Assembly: GCA_946479185.1 (NCBI GenBank)
Contig: CAMLFF010000002.1
Coordinates: 1-33,047, forward strand
Source of the DNA: an uncultured Sphingobium sp.
Lineage (GTDB): Bacteria > Pseudomonadota > Alphaproteobacteria > Sphingomonadales > Sphingomonadaceae
DNA: 33,047 nucleotides
Direction: 5' to 3'
In this document: positions 31,735 through 33,047 of the stretch, in pieces
How the letters are laid out: every line of letters begins with the position of its first letter
How positions within the stretch are numbered: position 1 is the stretch's first letter
Position numbers and translations under genes: made by a program
The notes under the pieces: model-generated
Database searches by the model: none
Seen by the model: the letters and a program-made list of their open reading frames with translations, nothing else
Told to the model about the DNA's origin: nothing

Positions 31735-31764
31735 TTGCGAACGCCATGAATGTTCCGCTAATGT
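31735..31764 (+). promoter_or_regulatory. Possible promoter of the SOS-controlled zinc-ribbon gene
   Basis: TTGCGA (31735-31740), an 18-base spacer and TAATGT (31759-31764). The predicted start point falls at about the ATG at 31771, suggesting a leaderless message. The LexA box covers the -10. Confidence 0.5.
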
Positions 31765-31766
31765 TC
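31752..31766 (+). promoter_or_regulatory. LexA (SOS) box of alphaproteobacterial type
   Basis: GTTC-CGCTAAT-GTTC is an exact GTTC-N7-GTTC repeat ending four bases before the ATG at 31771. It closely resembles the box at 22406-22420 (both GTTCC....ATGTTCT or GTTCC...AATGTTCT). Confidence 0.8.
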
Positions 31767-31770
31767 TCAT

Positions 31771-32040
31771 ATGCCGAGTCTCAGAAAACAGGTGGAAGCG
31801 GGTTGCGACCTGCGCGTTTGGTGCTTCCGCTGCAATCGGGGCAAGAAGATCGCCGTGCTTCCTCAGACCGTCGACAGGGCCGTCGCCAGACTGATCTGCG
31901 GGCAATGTAAAAGCCGGGACGAACTGCTGTTCCTCCCGGCTAAAACCGATTTTCGACCCAGCAAAAATCCGATGGAGGATCTCGTCGCTGGCATCTTTCA
32001 CGGCTTCCGCTCGGCAAGCAAGCGGAGGCGCAGAGATTAG
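31771..32040 (+). CDS. SOS-controlled small zinc-ribbon protein
   Basis: An 89-aa protein. VWCFRCNRGKKIAV and LICGQCKSRDEL give two CxxC pairs about 27 residues apart, a zinc ribbon, and the C-terminus is strongly basic (FRSASKRRRRD), suiting nucleic-acid binding. The LexA box overlaps its promoter. There is no Shine-Dalgarno between box and ATG, in line with leaderless translation. It ends overlapping the convergent PEP-CTERM gene by four bases. It may be the last prophage gene or a host gene; function unknown. Confidence 0.7.
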   Translation: MPSLRKQVEAGCDLRVWCFRCNRGKKIAVLPQTVDRAVARLICGQCKSRDELLFLPAKTDFRPSKNPMEDLVAGIFHGFRSASKRRRRD

Positions 32041-32627
32041 GCGAACTGGACCGTTGCCCTACGACGACGAAGCGCCGCACCCGCAAGCCCAAAGCCTGCA
32101 ATCATCATTGCCCATGTTGCGGGCTCGGGGATGGCAGAAGCGACGATACTGCCATAAATTTCGGCCGCCTTGTATCCGTCTACGGTGTATGTCGTGACGG
32201 TGAGTCCCTGGATATATCCAGTGCCCGGGCTGGCAGAGTGCAGACCGGTCACGCCCGGAATCGAATACGCGAAGCCTTGGAGTGTGCCGCCGATAAAGGT
32301 CTCATTTGACAGCGGATACTGCCCGTCGAGCGGTTCGCTAAAATTGAGGGTAAACGTGAATGGATTTCGTGCATCGACGGTCGTGAAGGTTAGCGACGTC
32401 TCAGTGCGCGAGCATCGATATTGCATGGTGTTGCAACCGGAACCCTCAAGTGAGAAATCCGCCACGATATGGGCGGAGCCATAATAAATTCCGGGAGTGT
32501 ATTCACCATTCACGTACGAATTATAGCCGCCGACCGCACTTCCCCATCCTTCATAACGGATGAATTGCGCCGCCTGAGCAGGCATCGCCGCGCAGCCCAA
32601 CAGGGCCGCAATCAATAACTTCTTCAT
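32037..32627 (-). CDS. Secreted PEPxWA-CTERM sorting-domain protein
   Basis: A 196-aa exported protein with a signal peptide (MKKLLIAALLGCAAMPAQA) and a C-terminal sorting signal: IPEPATWAMMIAGFGLAGAA, then LRRRR. The PEPxWAMMIxGFG form is typical of sphingomonads, where exosortase processes it for envelope or extracellular-polysaccharide attachment. The beta-rich middle is unassigned. The start at 32627 has GGAGG eight bases upstream. Its chromosomal character suggests that the prophage may end near 31.7-32.0 kb, or that it is cargo. Confidence 0.88.
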   Translation of the reverse strand: MKKLLIAALLGCAAMPAQAAQFIRYEGWGSAVGGYNSYVNGEYTPGIYYGSAHIVADFSLEGSGCNTMQYRCSRTETSLTFTTVDARNPFTFTLNFSEPLDGQYPLSNETFIGGTLQGFAYSIPGVTGLHSASPGTGYIQGLTVTTYTVDGYKAAEIYGSIVASAIPEPATWAMMIAGFGLAGAALRRRRATVQFA

Positions 32628-32729
32628 GTCGTCCACCTCCCACAGTGAGAGGCGGGCATGAACGATGGTTAATGATTCGTCTATTTTATAATGGTTGCGG
32701 TGAGTTACATATTGGGACGGTCAACGATT

Positions 32730-33047
32730 TTATTCGCCAACGGCCATTAGCTGGCTGGGGTAAGGCGCGGCGAGGCTGAGGGCTTCATCCAGATCCGCGT
32801 GTAGCCAGCGGTCATAGTCCTCTGGGTGCAGCACGACAGGGCAGGCCTTGGGGTGGATCGCGCCGACGACATGGTTTGCCGCATCGCCATCATAGCCACA
32901 GGTCAGGAACGAGAAGACCGGCTCGGCCTCGGTTGGCCGCCAGATGCCAGCGAAAGCAAAGATCGGCTGCGATGGCACGGAAAACCAGAATGGCTTTCTC
33001 TTGCCGGTGTCGGGCATCGCCTCCACGGACCATTCCTGAAACTCAGT
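32730..33047 (-). CDS. SRAP-domain protein (YedK/HMCES-like), truncated by the window end
   Basis: The C-terminal ~105 residues of an SOS-response-associated peptidase-like protein, which crosslinks to abasic sites in single-stranded DNA to protect them. Visible parts are KRKPFWFSVPSQPIFAFAGI, FSFLTCGYDGDAANHVVGAI, and IHPKACPVVLHPEDYDRWL with the conserved histidine. The frame stays open to the last base, so the N-terminal catalytic Cys2 is outside the window. Such genes are often LexA-regulated and frequent in prophages. Confidence 0.85.
   Translation of the reverse strand, partial: TEFQEWSVEAMPDTGKRKPFWFSVPSQPIFAFAGIWRPTEAEPVFSFLTCGYDGDAANHVVGAIHPKACPVVLHPEDYDRWLHADLDEALSLAAPYPSQLMAVGE

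Noticed and set aside
31735..33047. attR copy of the tRNA-Glu 3' end
   Set aside because: Searched by eye for the TTCGATTCCCGTAGGGG region; none seen, so the right prophage boundary is undefined.

Overview
The window comes from a sphingomonad-like alphaproteobacterium. This rests on high G+C, a DEAD-box helicase and tRNA genes of alphaproteobacterial type, alphaproteobacterial LexA boxes (GTTC-N7-GTTC), a GapR/DUF2312 domain and a PEPxWA-CTERM protein. Most of it is one prophage with a P2-like contractile tail.

Layout. Bases 1-1588 hold a DEAD-box RNA helicase whose first ~60 codons do not belong to that family (probably a chimeric contig end). A palindromic intergenic repeat, tRNA-Ala(CGC) and tRNA-Glu(TTC) follow. 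Immediately after tRNA-Glu the prophage begins with a convergent integrase (2157-3296), the usual geometry for integration into a tRNA 3' end. Bases 2157-13582 are one tightly overlapping leftward early operon: Cro-like regulator, several tiny proteins, a CII-like protein, an Ogr/Delta zinc activator, an 888-aa primase-helicase, two neighbouring proteins sharing a zinc module (one fused to GapR/DUF2312), a split gene, a P-loop protein, a C5 and an adenine methyltransferase, an excisionase and the integrase. The divergent repressor cI is at 13669-14355, and two 14-bp operators lie in the 86-bp gap.

The late tail genes run leftward from 25396 to 14411: J, I, H-like fibre, an accessory segment, V, W, FI, FII, E/E' (with a -1 frameshift site), T, U, D. 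A rightward operon (25536-31734) encodes a small protein, a 1399-aa Ig-repeat spike with a possible glycosidase domain, a membrane coiled-coil protein, a GH108 endolysin, a holin and a spanin pair with Rz1 embedded in Rz. Two copies of a palindrome (CTTGTGAA-N7-TTCACAAG) lie upstream of V and of J, where P2-type late promoters bind Ogr, and are the best candidates for targets of the phage's own Ogr protein.

Two LexA-type boxes are present. One drives a 52-aa prophage gene (22231-22389), a candidate SOS-induced antirepressor in the position logic of phage 186 Tum. The other sits directly on a small zinc-ribbon gene (31771-32040), near a truncated SRAP (YedK/HMCES) gene at the right edge. No terminase, portal, capsid or tail-completion gene and no attR copy of the tRNA end are visible. 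The head module may lie to the right of the window, or the element may be tail-only or defective.
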